56,035 nt of DNA. Origin: Sphingomonadaceae bacterium. GTDB taxonomy: Bacteria; Pseudomonadota; Alphaproteobacteria; Sphingomonadales; Sphingomonadaceae. Below are positions 1-9,054 of this stretch, in pieces; within the stretch, counting starts at the first letter, position 1; every line of letters starts with the position of its first letter. The stretch spans positions 1 through 56,035 of the forward strand of contig JASBUR010000043.1 of assembly GCA_030147805.1 (NCBI GenBank). Direction: 5' to 3'. The position numbers and the translations under genes were made by a program. The notes under the pieces were generated by a model. That model did no database searches. It was not told the origin of the DNA and saw only the letters and a program-made list of their open reading frames with translations.

Positions 1-277
1 CGTACGAGAGACCGACGCTCGCCGAGGCGCGGCTGATCTCCTCCATCGCGATGACGTGCGCGAGATAGCCGAGCCCGGTGCCGCCGTCGGCCTCGGGCAC
101 GGTCATGCCGTGCAGGCCGAGCTCGCCGAGCCTGGGCCACAGGTCGCGCGGGAAGCTGTTGGTGGCGTCGATTTCGGCGGCGCGCGGCGCAATCTCGGCC
201 TGGGCGAAGGCGCGCACGCTGTCGCGCAGCATCTCCATTTCCTCGCCGTGGTCGAAGCGGAGGGTGGACAGGGTCAT
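1..277 (-). CDS. ivd: Isovaleryl-CoA dehydrogenase, N-terminal part (cut by window edge)
   Basis: The first 92 codons of an acyl-CoA dehydrogenase run off the left edge of the window. The visible protein begins MTLSTLRFDHGEE and contains FPRDLWPRLGELGLHG, GGTGLGYLAH and ISRASASVGLSY, which match the N-terminal helical domain of isovaleryl-CoA dehydrogenase rather than general acyl-CoA dehydrogenases. The enzyme is an FAD flavoprotein that oxidises isovaleryl-CoA to 3-methylcrotonyl-CoA in leucine degradation and passes electrons to ETF. It lies downstream of both methylcrotonyl-CoA carboxylase genes on the same strand, so substrate and product enzymes are clustered. An ATG at 277 follows a purine-rich AGAGAG stretch. 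The FAD and catalytic regions are outside the window. Confidence 0.9.
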   Translation of the reverse strand, partial: MTLSTLRFDHGEEMEMLRDSVRAFAQAEIAPRAAEIDATNSFPRDLWPRLGELGLHGMTVPEADGGTGLGYLAHVIAMEEISRASASVGLSY

Positions 278-302
278 GGCGCTCGCTCTCTTCCCATCTG
301 TT

Positions 303-376
303 CGTCATCTCCGCGAAGGCGGGGAGCCATTCCCCGAGGCTTCGGCTTATGGATTCCCGCCTTCGCGGGGATGACG
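303..376. repeat. Palindromic intergenic repeat (CGTCAT...GCGAAGGC type), paired arms
   Basis: Two inverted 28-nt arms (303-330 and 349-376) are separated by 18 nt. Each arm has its own small hairpin around CGCGAAGGCGGG, and the outer ends are CGTCAT / ATGACG. A second copy of the same design is at 12976-13049. The element fills the gap between ivd and the carboxylase biotin subunit gene. Confidence 0.8.
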
Positions 377-378
377 AT

Positions 379-2373
379 CTAGTTCTTGTCTTCCAACTCG
401 ATCTCGATCAGCAGCGTGCCTTCGGCGACCTGGTCGCCCTCGGCCGCCTGGACGCTCGCCACGGTGCCGGCGCCCGAGGCGGTCAGCCGGTGCTCCATCT
501 TCATCGCCTCGAGCACCAGCAGGCGGTCGCCCGCCTCGACCTTCTGGCCCGGCTTGACGAACACGCCGAGCACGCGGCCCGGCATCGGCGCCACGACCTT
601 GCCGCCACCGCCGGCGCCGACCGCCGCCGCCTTGGGCGGCTGCGTGCCGATGCGGAAGGCGCGGCCGCCGACGCGGACCTCGACGTCGCTGCCGTGGCGC
701 AGCACCACCGCGTGCACCAGTTCGCCGTCGACGTCGGCCTCGAAGGTCGCGCCGCCGACGAAGCGGCCCGATCCCGAGACGGCCTCGGCGAGCCCGCCGA
801 TGCGGTAGGCGCCGTCGATCGCCTCCAGCGTCACCTTGCGCGGCGCCTCGTCGCCGACGAACAGGTCGAGGTGGCGGCGCGCCGGCAGGTTGAGCCGCCA
901 GCCGCCAAGCTGTTCGAACATCGTATGGCGCGGCTGCGCATCGGTTTCGGCGACGACGGCGAGCGCGGCGAGCGCCAGCACGCGGTCGGGGACGTCGGCG
1001 GTCGGGCGAAGGTCGTCGGCGTGGCGCGCGATGAAGCCGGTGTCGATCGCGCCGTCGCGGAACGCCGCGTGATCGGCGAGTTGCGCGAGGAAGGCGCGAT
1101 TGGTCTTCACCCCTTCGACGACGCAGGCATCGAGCGCGGCGACCAGCCGGTCGATCGCGACGTTGCGGTCGGCGCCGTGCGCGATCACCTTGGCGATCAT
1201 CGGATCATAGTGGATGGTGATCGCGTTGCCCGGCTCGACGCCGCTGTCGACGCGCGCGCCGGGCAGGCCCTGCGGCAGCTCGAGCCGCGACAGCGTGCCG
1301 GTCGACGGCAGGAAGCCGCTCTCGGGATCCTCGGCGTAGAGTCGCGCCTCGACGGCATGGCCGTTGATGCGGATGTCGTCCTGAAGCGCCGGCAGCCGTT
1401 CGCCGCGCGCGACGCGGAACTGCCATTCGACGAGGTCGAAGCCGGTGATCAGCTCGGTGACCGGATGCTCGACCTGGAGACGCGTGTTCATCTCCATGAA
1501 GTAGAAGAGCGGGTCGCCCTCCTTGTCGCTGGCGTCGGTGTCGACGATGAACTCGACGGTGCCGGCGCCTTCATAGCCGATGGCGTGCGCCGCGGTGGCG
1601 GCCGCGATGCCGAGCGTATGGCGCAGCCGGTCCGACAGGCCGGGGGCGGGGGCCTCCTCGATCACCTTCTGGTGGCGGCGCTGCAGCGAGCAGTCGCGTT
1701 CGAACAGGTGGACGACGTTGCCGTGGCTGTCGGCGAACACCTGGACCTCGACGTGGCGCGGGCGCGCGATCAGCTTCTCGATGAGCACGCCGTCGTTGCC
1801 GAACGAGCGGTCGGCCTCGCGCTTGGCGGCGATCAGCGCGTCGCCGAATTCCTTCTCGCTGTCGACGCGGCGCATGCCCTTGCCGCCGCCGCCCGCCACC
1901 GCCTTGATCAGCAGCGGATAGCCGATCGCCTGCGCCGCGCGCTCCAATCGGATCAGCGACTGGTCCTCGCCCTGGTAACCGGGGGTGATCGGCACGCCGG
2001 CGGCCTTCATCGCCTTCTTGGCCGAATCCTTCAGGCCCATGATGCGCATCGCCTGCGTCGGCGGGCCGACGAAGGTGAGCCCGGCTTCGCGCACCGCGTC
2101 GGCGAAATCGGCATTCTCCGACAGGAAGCCGTAGCCGGGGTGGACGGCGTCAGCGCCGGTCCGCCGTGCCGCGTCGAGCAGCTTGTCGGTGCGCAGATAG
2201 CTTTCGGACGCCGCCGCCGGGCCGATCAGCACCGCCTGCGTCGCCTCGCGGACGTGCGGCGCACCGGCATCGACCTCCGAATAGACCGCGACGGTCTCCA
2301 GCCCCATGCGATGCGCGGTACGGATGATCCGGCGCGCGATCTCGCCGCGATTGGCGATCAGAACCTTACGCAT
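379..2373 (-). CDS. mccA: Methylcrotonyl-CoA carboxylase, biotin-containing alpha subunit
   Basis: This 664-aa protein has the biotin carboxylase, ATP-grasp and biotin carboxyl carrier layout. It starts MRKVLIANRGEIA and has the glycine-rich ATP-grasp loop GGGGKGMR (about residues 161-168), the MEMNTRLQVEHPVTE segment (about 293-307) and the biotinylation motif EAMKMEH near residue 625. It carboxylates biotin with ATP and bicarbonate for conversion of 3-methylcrotonyl-CoA to 3-methylglutaconyl-CoA. The partner carboxyltransferase gene lies 54 bp upstream and isovaleryl-CoA dehydrogenase lies downstream, so the MCC assignment is preferred over propionyl-CoA or acetyl-CoA carboxylase. Length is normal for MCC alpha. 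The glutaconyl-CoA hydratase gene often found in such clusters is not visible here and may lie beyond the left edge. Confidence 0.93.
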   Translation of the reverse strand: MRKVLIANRGEIARRIIRTAHRMGLETVAVYSEVDAGAPHVREATQAVLIGPAAASESYLRTDKLLDAARRTGADAVHPGYGFLSENADFADAVREAGLTFVGPPTQAMRIMGLKDSAKKAMKAAGVPITPGYQGEDQSLIRLERAAQAIGYPLLIKAVAGGGGKGMRRVDSEKEFGDALIAAKREADRSFGNDGVLIEKLIARPRHVEVQVFADSHGNVVHLFERDCSLQRRHQKVIEEAPAPGLSDRLRHTLGIAAATAAHAIGYEGAGTVEFIVDTDASDKEGDPLFYFMEMNTRLQVEHPVTELITGFDLVEWQFRVARGERLPALQDDIRINGHAVEARLYAEDPESGFLPSTGTLSRLELPQGLPGARVDSGVEPGNAITIHYDPMIAKVIAHGADRNVAIDRLVAALDACVVEGVKTNRAFLAQLADHAAFRDGAIDTGFIARHADDLRPTADVPDRVLALAALAVVAETDAQPRHTMFEQLGGWRLNLPARRHLDLFVGDEAPRKVTLEAIDGAYRIGGLAEAVSGSGRFVGGATFEADVDGELVHAVVLRHGSDVEVRVGGRAFRIGTQPPKAAAVGAGGGGKVVAPMPGRVLGVFVKPGQKVEAGDRLLVLEAMKMEHRLTASGAGTVASVQAAEGDQVAEGTLLIEIELEDKN

Positions 2374-2427
2374 CGATCATTCCGTTCGTCTGAATGTCAG
2401 TCGCAGCCATCGTCACATCCGGTCCCA

Positions 2428-4020
2428 TCACATCCGGAACGTGCCAAAGCGCGTCTCGGGGATCGGCGCGTTGAGCGCCGTCGCGAGGCTCAGCGCGACG
2501 ACGCGGCGGGTGTCGGCGGGGTCGATGACGCCGTCGTCCCACAGGCGTGCCGACGAATAATAGGGGTGGCCCTGCTTCTCATATTGCTCGCGGATCGGCG
2601 CCTTGAAGGCTTCCTCCTCCTTGGGCGAGGCGAAGCCGCCCGACTTGACGGTCGCCAGCACCGCCGCCGCCTGCTCGCCGCCCATCACGCTGATCCGCGC
2701 ATTGGGCCACATCCACAGGAAGCGGGGCGAATAGGCGCGGCCGCACATGCCGTAAGTGCCGGCGCCGAAGCTGCCGCCGATCACGACGGTGATCTTGGGC
2801 ACCTGCGCGCAGGCAACCGCCATCACCATCTTGGCGCCATGCTTGGCGATGCCCTCGTTCTCGTACCGGCGGCCGACCATGAAGCCCGAGATATTCTGCA
2901 GGAACAGCAGCGGGATCTTGCGCTGGCAGCACAGCTCGATGAAGTGCGCGCCCTTCTGCGCGCTCTCCGAGAACAGGATGCCGTTGTTGTCGACGATGCC
3001 GACCGGCATGCCGTGGATGTGCGCGAAGCCGGTGACCAGCGTCTCGCCGTAGCGCGCCTTAAACTCGTGGAATTCGGATCCATCGACGATGCGCGCGATG
3101 ACCTCGCGCACGTCGTAGGGGGTGCGCGTGTCGGCCGGGATGATGCCGTAGAGCTCGCTCGGGTCGAGCAGCGGCTCGCGCGAGGCTTTCAGCGCCACGT
3201 CGGGCGCCGGCGCGGCGGGGAGCGTCGCGACGATCGAGCGGGCGATCTCGAGCGCGTGCGCGTCGTTGGCGGCGAGATGGTCGGCGACGCCCGAGACACG
3301 CGTGTGCACGTCGCCGCCGCCCAGATCCTCGGCGCTGACCTCCTCGCCGGTCGCCGCCTTCACCAGCGGCGGCCCGCCGAGGAAGATCGTGCCCTGGTTC
3401 TGGACGATGATCGTCTCGTCCGACATCGCCGGCACATAGGCGCCGCCGGCGGTGCAGCTGCCCATGACGACGGCGATCTGCGAGATCGCCTGCGCCGACA
3501 TCGTCGCCTGATTGTAGAAGATGCGGCCGAAATGGTCGCGGTCGGGAAACACCTCGTCCTGCCGCGGCAGGTTGGCGCCGCCCGAATCGACGAGATAGAG
3601 GCAGGGCAGGCGGTTCTGCTGCGCGATCTCCTGCGCGCGCAGATGCTTCTTCACCGTCAGCGGATAATAGCTGCCGCCCTTCACCGTCGGATCGTTGCAG
3701 ACGACGACGCAGGCGCGGCCCGCGACCTGGCCGACGCCGGCGATCATCCCCGCGGCGGGCACGTCATCCTCGTAAACCTGGTGCGCTGCGAGCTGGCTGA
3801 TCTCGAGGAAGGCGGTGCCGGGATCGAGCAGCCGCTCGACGCGCTCGCGCGGCAGCAGCTTGCCGCGTCCGACATGCTTGTCGCGCGCACTCGCCGAGCC
3901 GCCGAGCGCGATATGGGCCGACTTTTCGCGCAAATCGGCGACGAGATCGCGCATGGCGGCGTCGTTGCGCTTGAAATCCGGGTCGGAAAGGCTCGCCGGC
4001 GAGCCGATTTGGGTGGGCAT
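2428..4020 (-). CDS. mccB: Methylcrotonyl-CoA carboxylase, carboxyltransferase beta subunit
   Basis: The 530-aa product is an acyl-CoA carboxyltransferase of the MCC beta type. It contains [14 protein letters not shown] near the N-terminus, [37 protein letters not shown]-type [14 protein letters not shown] and the C-terminal segment [16 protein letters not shown]. It transfers the carboxyl group from biotin on the alpha subunit to 3-methylcrotonyl-CoA. The reading frame is open to 4068, but the ATG at 4020 (MPTQIGSPA...) is preferred because it gives the usual length and avoids overlap with btuD. No Shine-Dalgarno is visible; instead a TTGAGC-N17-TATAGC promoter-like pair ends 7 nt before the ATG, so translation may be leaderless. 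Confidence 0.93.
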   Translation of the reverse strand: MPTQIGSPASLSDPDFKRNDAAMRDLVADLREKSAHIALGGSASARDKHVGRGKLLPRERVERLLDPGTAFLEISQLAAHQVYEDDVPAAGMIAGVGQVAGRACVVVCNDPTVKGGSYYPLTVKKHLRAQEIAQQNRLPCLYLVDSGGANLPRQDEVFPDRDHFGRIFYNQATMSAQAISQIAVVMGSCTAGGAYVPAMSDETIIVQNQGTIFLGGPPLVKAATGEEVSAEDLGGGDVHTRVSGVADHLAANDAHALEIARSIVATLPAAPAPDVALKASREPLLDPSELYGIIPADTRTPYDVREVIARIVDGSEFHEFKARYGETLVTGFAHIHGMPVGIVDNNGILFSESAQKGAHFIELCCQRKIPLLFLQNISGFMVGRRYENEGIAKHGAKMVMAVACAQVPKITVVIGGSFGAGTYGMCGRAYSPRFLWMWPNARISVMGGEQAAAVLATVKSGGFASPKEEEAFKAPIREQYEKQGHPYYSSARLWDDGVIDPADTRRVVALSLATALNAPIPETRFGTFRM

Positions 4021-4027
4021 GGAGCCC

Positions 4028-4056
4028 GCTATAGACGCCCGTCGAGGACGGCTCAA
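4028..4056 (-). promoter_or_regulatory. Candidate promoter for the leucine degradation genes
   Basis: On the minus strand a TTGAGC box (4056-4051) and a TATAGC box (4033-4028) are separated by 17 nt. The expected transcription start falls on or next to the mccB ATG at 4020. The -35 box overlaps the btuD stop codon, which would let the mcc genes be transcribed independently of the B12 operon. Confidence 0.45.
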
Positions 4057-4763
4057 CAGCGCTCCCACCCCGATTCAGCACGCCTCACATGAAAAATTTC
4101 GCCTAATCGGGATTCAGAGAGGACATCATGCGGCGACCCGTCGGCGATCGCGCGGCCGCCGTCGAGCAGCAGCAGCCGGTCGCACCAGCGTTCGGCGAGC
4201 GCGAGATCGTGCAGCGTGATCAGCACGCCGGCGCCGCGCGCCGCCTCGCCGCGCAGCGCGTCGAGGATCGCCAGCTGGTGATGCGCGTCGAGATTGGCGG
4301 TCGGCTCGTCGAGCAGGAGATGATCGGGCCGACCGACGAGCGCGCGCGCCAGCAGCACGCGCGCGCGCTCGCCCGTCGAGAGGTGGTCGATGCGGCGATC
4401 GGCGAAACCGACGACGTCGGCGAGCGCGAGCGCGCGGTCGATCGCCGCATCGTCCGTGCCGCCGAACGGCATCAGCCCGAGCGCGACGACGTCGCGCACC
4501 CGCATCGGCCAGCCGGCCTCGCGCTCGGCCGGCAGATAGGCGATGCGGCGCGCCCGGACCGGCGCCGGCAGCGCGCGGACGTCGGTATCGTCGAGCGTAA
4601 CGCGGCCGGGCCCGGCGCTGAGCGAGGCGAGCGCGCGCAGCAGCGTGGTCTTGCCCGAGCCGTTGGGCCCGATCAGCCCGAGCACCTCGCCGGGCCGAAG
4701 CGCAAGCGAGGTCGGCTGCAGCATCGGCGGCCGCGCGAGTCCGGTGGCGACGAGACCGGTCAC
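4053..4763 (-). CDS. btuD: Vitamin B12 ABC transporter ATP-binding protein
   Basis: This is an ABC ATPase of the iron-siderophore/cobalamin class, about 236 aa. Visible motifs are Walker [10 protein letters not shown], the signature [15 protein letters not shown], Walker [12 protein letters not shown] and the switch histidine in LITLHDL. It energises cobalamin import through the BtuC permease. A GTG at 4763 overlaps the btuC stop as GTGA, and this start is preferred to a GTG 12 codons upstream because it leaves a normal N-terminus before the first strand. The operon context behind a cobalamin riboswitch makes B12 the likely substrate; the family itself also includes haem and siderophore transporters. 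Confidence 0.88.
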   Translation of the reverse strand: MTGLVATGLARPPMLQPTSLALRPGEVLGLIGPNGSGKTTLLRALASLSAGPGRVTLDDTDVRALPAPVRARRIAYLPAEREAGWPMRVRDVVALGLMPFGGTDDAAIDRALALADVVGFADRRIDHLSTGERARVLLARALVGRPDHLLLDEPTANLDAHHQLAILDALRGEAARGAGVLITLHDLALAERWCDRLLLLDGGRAIADGSPHDVLSESRLGEIFHVRRAESGWERC

Positions 4764-5731
4764 GACGCGGCCCGGGCGCGGCCGCGCAGGATCAGCCACA
4801 GGAAGAAGGGGCAGCCGAGCATCGCGGTGACGACGCCGAGCTTCAGTTCCTGGCCGGCGATCGGCACGCGCACGAACAGGTCGGCGGCGGTGAGAAGGCA
4901 GGCGCCCGCCAGCGCGCTGGGGATCATCGCGGCGCCGGGGCGGTGCCCGACGAAGGGCCGCACCAGATGCGGTACCACCAGCCCGATGAAGCCGATCGCG
5001 CCCGCCACGGCGACGGCGGCGCCGACCGCGAGCCCGGTACCGATGACGATCTTCATCCGCATCGCGGCGACATTCTGGCCGAGGCTGCTCGCGACCTCCT
5101 CGCCGAGCGCCAGCGCGTCGATGCCGCGGCGGGTGCTCAGCGCGAGCCAGCCGCCGACGATCATCGGCGGCAGCGCGAACAGCACATGGTCGAGGCTGCG
5201 GTCGGCGAGCGATCCCAGCAGCCAGAACAGCACATCGTAGAGCGCGAAGGGCGAGGGAGCGAGGCTGAGCGCGAGGTTGGTCAGCGCCGAGGCGAGCGCC
5301 GAGATCGCGACGCCGGCGAGGATGAGCGACGCCGTCGTCGCGGCGGGTCCGGCGAGCAGCAGCAGGAGCAGCAGCGCGGTCACCGCGCCGGTCATCCCGC
5401 CGAGCGCCAGCCCGAGCGTGCCGCCGATGCCGAGATAATAGCTCGCGAGCACCGCGCCGAATGCCGCGCCCGTGCTCGAACCGAGCACGTCGGGCGCAGC
5501 CAGCGGGTTGCGGAGCAGACCTTGCAGCGCGGCACCGGTGAGGCCGAGGACCGCGCCGATTGCCAGTCCGAGGATCATCCGGGGCAGGCGAAGTTCGATC
5601 AGGATCGCGCGCGCCACATCGGGCGCGCGCTTGCTGACTTCGACCAGTTCGCCCGGCGCCCAGAGCAGCGATGCGAGTGCCAGCAGCGTGGCAAGAACAG
5701 CCAGCAAGATATTGAGAATACGCGAAGTCAT
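4760..5731 (-). CDS. btuC: Vitamin B12 ABC transporter permease
   Basis: The 323-aa protein is a FecCD/BtuC family permease with many hydrophobic helices. Characteristic stretches are LRLPRMILGLAIGAVLGLTG and GLLRNPLAAPDVLGSSTGA near the N-terminus, and GFIGLVVPHLVRPFVGHR in the second half, which forms the coupling region to the ATPase. It moves cobalamin across the inner membrane. The ATG at 5731 overlaps the btuF stop codon (ATGA), and its own stop overlaps the btuD start, so the three genes are translationally coupled. The same frame is open far upstream, but that part is non-coding and overlaps btuF. Confidence 0.9.
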   Translation of the reverse strand: MTSRILNILLAVLATLLALASLLWAPGELVEVSKRAPDVARAILIELRLPRMILGLAIGAVLGLTGAALQGLLRNPLAAPDVLGSSTGAAFGAVLASYYLGIGGTLGLALGGMTGAVTALLLLLLLAGPAATTASLILAGVAISALASALTNLALSLAPSPFALYDVLFWLLGSLADRSLDHVLFALPPMIVGGWLALSTRRGIDALALGEEVASSLGQNVAAMRMKIVIGTGLAVGAAVAVAGAIGFIGLVVPHLVRPFVGHRPGAAMIPSALAGACLLTAADLFVRVPIAGQELKLGVVTAMLGCPFFLWLILRGRARAAS

Positions 5732-6519
5732 TGAAGCCGCTGGCGCAACCGGGCGACCTCGTCGGCGATCAGCGGGCCGAGGCAGGTCCACGAGCGGCCG
5801 TCGATCTCGACGATGCGGGTGCTGGCGGGCAGGCGCTTCAGCGCGGGATGCGCCAGCCACATCTGGTGCAGCGAGGCCTGGCCGGCGCGGTACCGGCTGA
5901 TGACGATCACCTCGGGCGGATTGGCAAGCAGGCGGTCGAGCGCGACGCGGTCGGACGGATAGGATTGCTGGACGAGACCGGCGTAGCGCGCCAGTCCGGC
6001 GGACAGACCGTCGGGACGAACCGTGTAGCCGCCCCCCGAGAGCAGCACCGCGCTCCGCTGGCGCGCCGGCACCGCGCCGAGCCGCGCGTCGAGGTGAGCG
6101 ATTACCGCTTCGCCACGCGCCGGCTGCGCCAGCGCTGCGGCGACGCTCCGTACGTTGCGGCGCAACTCGTCGATCGTGGTGGGTGGCGGCACGTCGACGA
6201 CGCGCGTTCCCATGCGGCGCGCCATCTCGGCGGCATAGCGGTTGGCGCCGCCGCCGGTGATGACGAGATCGGGAACCAGCCCCGCCACCGATTCCATGCG
6301 ACCGTTGTTGCGGTGGAGGCCGGCGGCGCGGTGCGCGAGCCGGGTCTCGCGCGCGTCGGCGCCGAGCTTGGTGACCGATGCCAGCTGCGCCCTGTCGGCG
6401 AGCAGCAGCACCAGCTCGTCGGTGCACAGGTTCAGCGACGCCACGCGCTGCGGCGCCGCCGTGGCCGGCGACGCGAGAAGCGCCGCCAGTCCGACGAGGC
6501 GGCGGATCAGAGTCCCCAC
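5728..6519 (-). CDS. btuF: Periplasmic vitamin B12-binding protein
   Basis: This 263-aa exported protein belongs to the BtuF/FecB helical-backbone binding family. It has an N-terminal signal segment (RRLVGLAALLASPATA), followed by QRVASLNLCTDELVLLLA, LVPDLVITGGG and a C-terminal PLIADEVARLRQRL. It delivers cobalamin to BtuCD. The GTG start at 6519 lies inside the end of btuB (13-nt overlap) and has no obvious Shine-Dalgarno, suggesting coupling to btuB translation. The substrate call rests on operon position and the upstream riboswitch. Confidence 0.87.
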   Translation of the reverse strand: MGTLIRRLVGLAALLASPATAAPQRVASLNLCTDELVLLLADRAQLASVTKLGADARETRLAHRAAGLHRNNGRMESVAGLVPDLVITGGGANRYAAEMARRMGTRVVDVPPPTTIDELRRNVRSVAAALAQPARGEAVIAHLDARLGAVPARQRSAVLLSGGGYTVRPDGLSAGLARYAGLVQQSYPSDRVALDRLLANPPEVIVISRYRAGQASLHQMWLAHPALKRLPASTRIVEIDGRSWTCLGPLIADEVARLRQRLQ

Positions 6520-8360
6520 CGCAGCTTCAGCCCGCCATAGGCCGCGAGGCCCGGCGTCCGATAGGCGAAGACGTCTTCATAGTCGGCGTCGCCGGCATTC
6601 TCGACGCGCGCGGTCAGCTCGATCGACTCGCTGAGGCGATACCGGCCCGATAGCGTCACCAGCGCATAGTCGCCGAGCGTGACGGCGCTGAAGGTGTCGA
6701 AGTCGGTGTCGGCGCGCTTGCCGACATAGGCGACGCTGGCCGCCAGCGTCAGCCGCTCGAGGTCGGCGATCGCGGTGAGCGAGCCGCTGTGCTTCGCGCG
6801 CCGCACCTCCTTGAGGCGTGCGGTGCCGGCGACCTGGCCCTGCACGGAATCGAGCCAGGTATAGTTTGCCGCGAGGCGCAGCCAGTCGGTTGCTTTCGCG
6901 TCGAGCGACGCCTCGACGCCGTCGCGCCGGCTCTTGCCCGTCGCGTTGGCCACCCCCGACAGGAAGGTGACCGAATCGAAGGTGCCGACGATCTCGTCCT
7001 TCAGATCGGCACTGAACCAGGTGACGTCGAGCGCCAGCGTCTCATCGCCCCAGCCCAGTCCGGCGTCGAAACCGCGCGAATTCTCCGGCTTCAGATCGGG
7101 GTTGCCGACGAACGAGCCGGGGAAGAAGCCGAACTGCTCGGTGAAGGTCGGGTCGGTGACGCCTTCGCCGTAGCTGGCATGCGCGCGGAAGCCGCCGCCG
7201 AGTCGCCCCGCCGCCGCGGCGCGCCAGGTCGTGGCATTGGCGAAGCGGTCGTTGTCGTCGCGGCGCACGCTGGCCGTCGCCGAGAAGCGATCGGTCAGCG
7301 TCAGCCGATATTCGCCGACCAGGCTGTTCTGCTCGCGGCTCTGCCGCTGGTTGGTGCCGCCGAAGAAGGCATTGTCGTCGGCACGGTATTTCTGCTTCTC
7401 ATGTTCGAAGGCGGCGGTGAGACGGTGCGGACCGGCCTCGAACGAGCTCTGGTAGATCGCCTTGAGGCGGGTGGCGTCGGAGCGGTTGAGGTAGGTCGGC
7501 CCGTCGCGGTTGATGTTGTCGCTGTCGAGATGCTGGAGTTCGACGCGGTGCGTCCAGCGGTCGTCGAGCAGGCCGAGCTGGCCGTAGCCGCGCAGCGCGA
7601 GACGCCGGATCCGCGTCTCGTCGAGCGTGTCGGCGCGCAGGAAGGTGACCGGGTCGCTGCCGTCGAACTCGCTCTCGGCGCTGGTGTAGCGAACGACGGC
7701 GCCGACTTCGCTCGCAGCGGAGGGCTTGGCGACGCCCTTCACCGACAGCGTGAGATTCTCGTAGCCGTCGCGCTCGCCGCCCAGCCCGAAGGTATCGATG
7801 CCGCGCGACTGCGCATGATCGGCCTGCGCGACGATGCCGCCCGTGTCGTCGCCGATCGAGAGGCCGCCTCCGGCGCGGTAGGTGCCGAACGAGCCGGCCT
7901 CGGCATGGCCAAACACCGGCGAAGTGGTGTCCGGCACGCGGGTGGTGACGCTCACCACGCCGCCGATCGCCTCCGATCCCCACAGCGCCGACTGCGGCCC
8001 GCGCAGGATCTCGATGCGCTCGATGCCGTCCGACAGCAGCGTTTCGAAGCGGAAGTCGCCGCTCGCCGCCGGGTCGTTGACCTCGATCCCGTCGACGAAC
8101 ACCAGCGTGTGGTTCGATTCGGCACCGCGCAGGCGGACCTGCGTCTGCGACCCGAGCGGACCCGACTGCGACACCGAGACGCCCGGCGCGAGGCGAAGCA
8201 GGTCGGAGACCTGCGGGAGGCCGACGGCGTCGATGGTTTCGCGGTCGAGGATGGAGATGGCGCTGCCCGATAGATCGGACCGCACCGGCTCGCGCGCCGC
8301 GGTGACGACGATGGCGGGATCGATAACGGCCGCTGCTGCGGCGAGAAAAATTAGATTCAT
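6507..8360 (-). CDS. btuB: TonB-dependent vitamin B12 outer-membrane receptor
   Basis: A 617-aa TonB-dependent receptor. The plug domain begins with a TonB-box-like IVVTAAREPV, then the plug segments LLRLAPGVSVSQSG, VRLRGAESNHTLVFVDG and IERIEILRGPQSALWGSEA, followed by a 22-strand-type barrel ending in LKLRWGL. It imports cobalamin across the outer membrane. The ATG at 8360 is chosen because AAAGGAG lies 6 nt upstream; a TTG one codon earlier is also in frame. The signal segment before the TonB box is very short and has no Lys or Arg. It is the first gene of the riboswitch-controlled operon btuB-F-C-D. Confidence 0.92.
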   Translation of the reverse strand: MNLIFLAAAAAVIDPAIVVTAAREPVRSDLSGSAISILDRETIDAVGLPQVSDLLRLAPGVSVSQSGPLGSQTQVRLRGAESNHTLVFVDGIEVNDPAASGDFRFETLLSDGIERIEILRGPQSALWGSEAIGGVVSVTTRVPDTTSPVFGHAEAGSFGTYRAGGGLSIGDDTGGIVAQADHAQSRGIDTFGLGGERDGYENLTLSVKGVAKPSAASEVGAVVRYTSAESEFDGSDPVTFLRADTLDETRIRRLALRGYGQLGLLDDRWTHRVELQHLDSDNINRDGPTYLNRSDATRLKAIYQSSFEAGPHRLTAAFEHEKQKYRADDNAFFGGTNQRQSREQNSLVGEYRLTLTDRFSATASVRRDDNDRFANATTWRAAAAGRLGGGFRAHASYGEGVTDPTFTEQFGFFPGSFVGNPDLKPENSRGFDAGLGWGDETLALDVTWFSADLKDEIVGTFDSVTFLSGVANATGKSRRDGVEASLDAKATDWLRLAANYTWLDSVQGQVAGTARLKEVRRAKHSGSLTAIADLERLTLAASVAYVGKRADTDFDTFSAVTLGDYALVTLSGRYRLSESIELTARVENAGDADYEDVFAYRTPGLAAYGGLKLRWGL

Positions 8361-8454
8361 CAATGGCTCCTTTGCGAACGCTCAACTGTCGTCGCAACGG
8401 AGTCACCCACCCGCGTAACGGGCAGGGCTCGCCGCACACCGATGGCTGGACCCG

Positions 8455-8590
8455 GCCGGGTGTGGACGACGTGACGGCTGATTTTCTGGCTCACGTCCCC
8501 GAACGGGACGCTTACAGTTGCGGGCACAGCGCCGGTCTTCCACCGGACTTCCCATTTAACTCCCGTTCCCGGGAGCACCGTCGGCGCGAC
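8455..8590 (-). promoter_or_regulatory. Cobalamin (AdoCbl) riboswitch
   Basis: Read on the minus strand, the leader of btuB carries the conserved cobalamin aptamer pieces in order: CGGTGCTCCCG, AAATGGGAAG, CCGGCGCTGTGCCCGCAACTG, and a B12-box-like segment GAGCCAGAAAATCAGCC. About 100 nt remain between the aptamer and the btuB ATG for an expression platform, including a GC-rich self-complementary CCCGGCCGGG. The expected behaviour is repression of the whole btu operon when cobalamin is plentiful. Exact ends are approximate. Confidence 0.9.
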
Positions 8591-8694
8591 ACTTACGCCA
8601 GCAACCGCAGCTTGTGCAATCGCCCTTGGTTCGCTATGTCGCGCGCTCTTGTTTTCAGGCCGGTCGGAACCGGCCGCGCAAAGGAACGATGATC

Positions 8695-8925
8695 ATGGCG
8701 AAGCAGGGCATCCACCCCGACTATCACACCATCAAGGTGGTGATGACCGACGGCCACAGCTACGAGACGCGCTCGACGTGGGGCAAGGAGGGCGACACCA
8801 TGACGCTCGAAATCGATCCGACCTCGCATCCGGCGTGGACCGGCGGCACGCAGAAGCTGTCCGAGGGCGGCCGCGTCGCCCAGTTCAACAAGCGCTTCGC
8901 TGGCCTGTCGCTCGGCAAGAAGTAA
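8695..8925 (+). CDS. rpmE: Ribosomal protein L31
   Basis: A 76-aa protein starting [15 protein letters not shown], with [20 protein letters not shown] and a [13 protein letters not shown] tail. It is the large-subunit protein L31 in its alphaproteobacterial form, which lacks the zinc-binding cysteines of the long C-type protein. The ATG at 8695 is preferred over one at 8689 because AAGGA at 8681-8685 is then 9 nt away. It is transcribed away from the btu operon and followed by a strong hairpin, so it is probably monocistronic. Confidence 0.95.
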   Translation: MAKQGIHPDYHTIKVVMTDGHSYETRSTWGKEGDTMTLEIDPTSHPAWTGGTQKLSEGGRVAQFNKRFAGLSLGKK

Positions 8926-8948
8926 GCGCCGAGCCGTCGAGCTTGCGA

Positions 8949-8981
8949 AAGGGGCGGTCCGCCAGGCGCGGGCCGCCCCTT
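8949..8981 (+). terminator. Hairpin after rpmE
   Basis: A 12-bp stem (8949-8960 / 8970-8981) with one wobble pair and a 9-nt loop follows the rpmE stop codon. There is no clear T-run afterwards, so it may act as a terminator or an mRNA 3' end stabiliser. Confidence 0.6.
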
Positions 8982-9054
8982 CGCGTTGGCGCATCGCCGA
9001 TCGACCGGGCCGCTCGGTCACATTTTCGTCGCGCAATGCTGGAATAGCCGGGCG

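Noticed and set aside
349..4092. A 1247-codon open frame antisense to the methylcrotonyl-CoA carboxylase genes
   Set aside because: It is Arg/Asp/Ala rich, has no domain and mirrors two well-conserved genes; long antisense frames are expected at this GC content.
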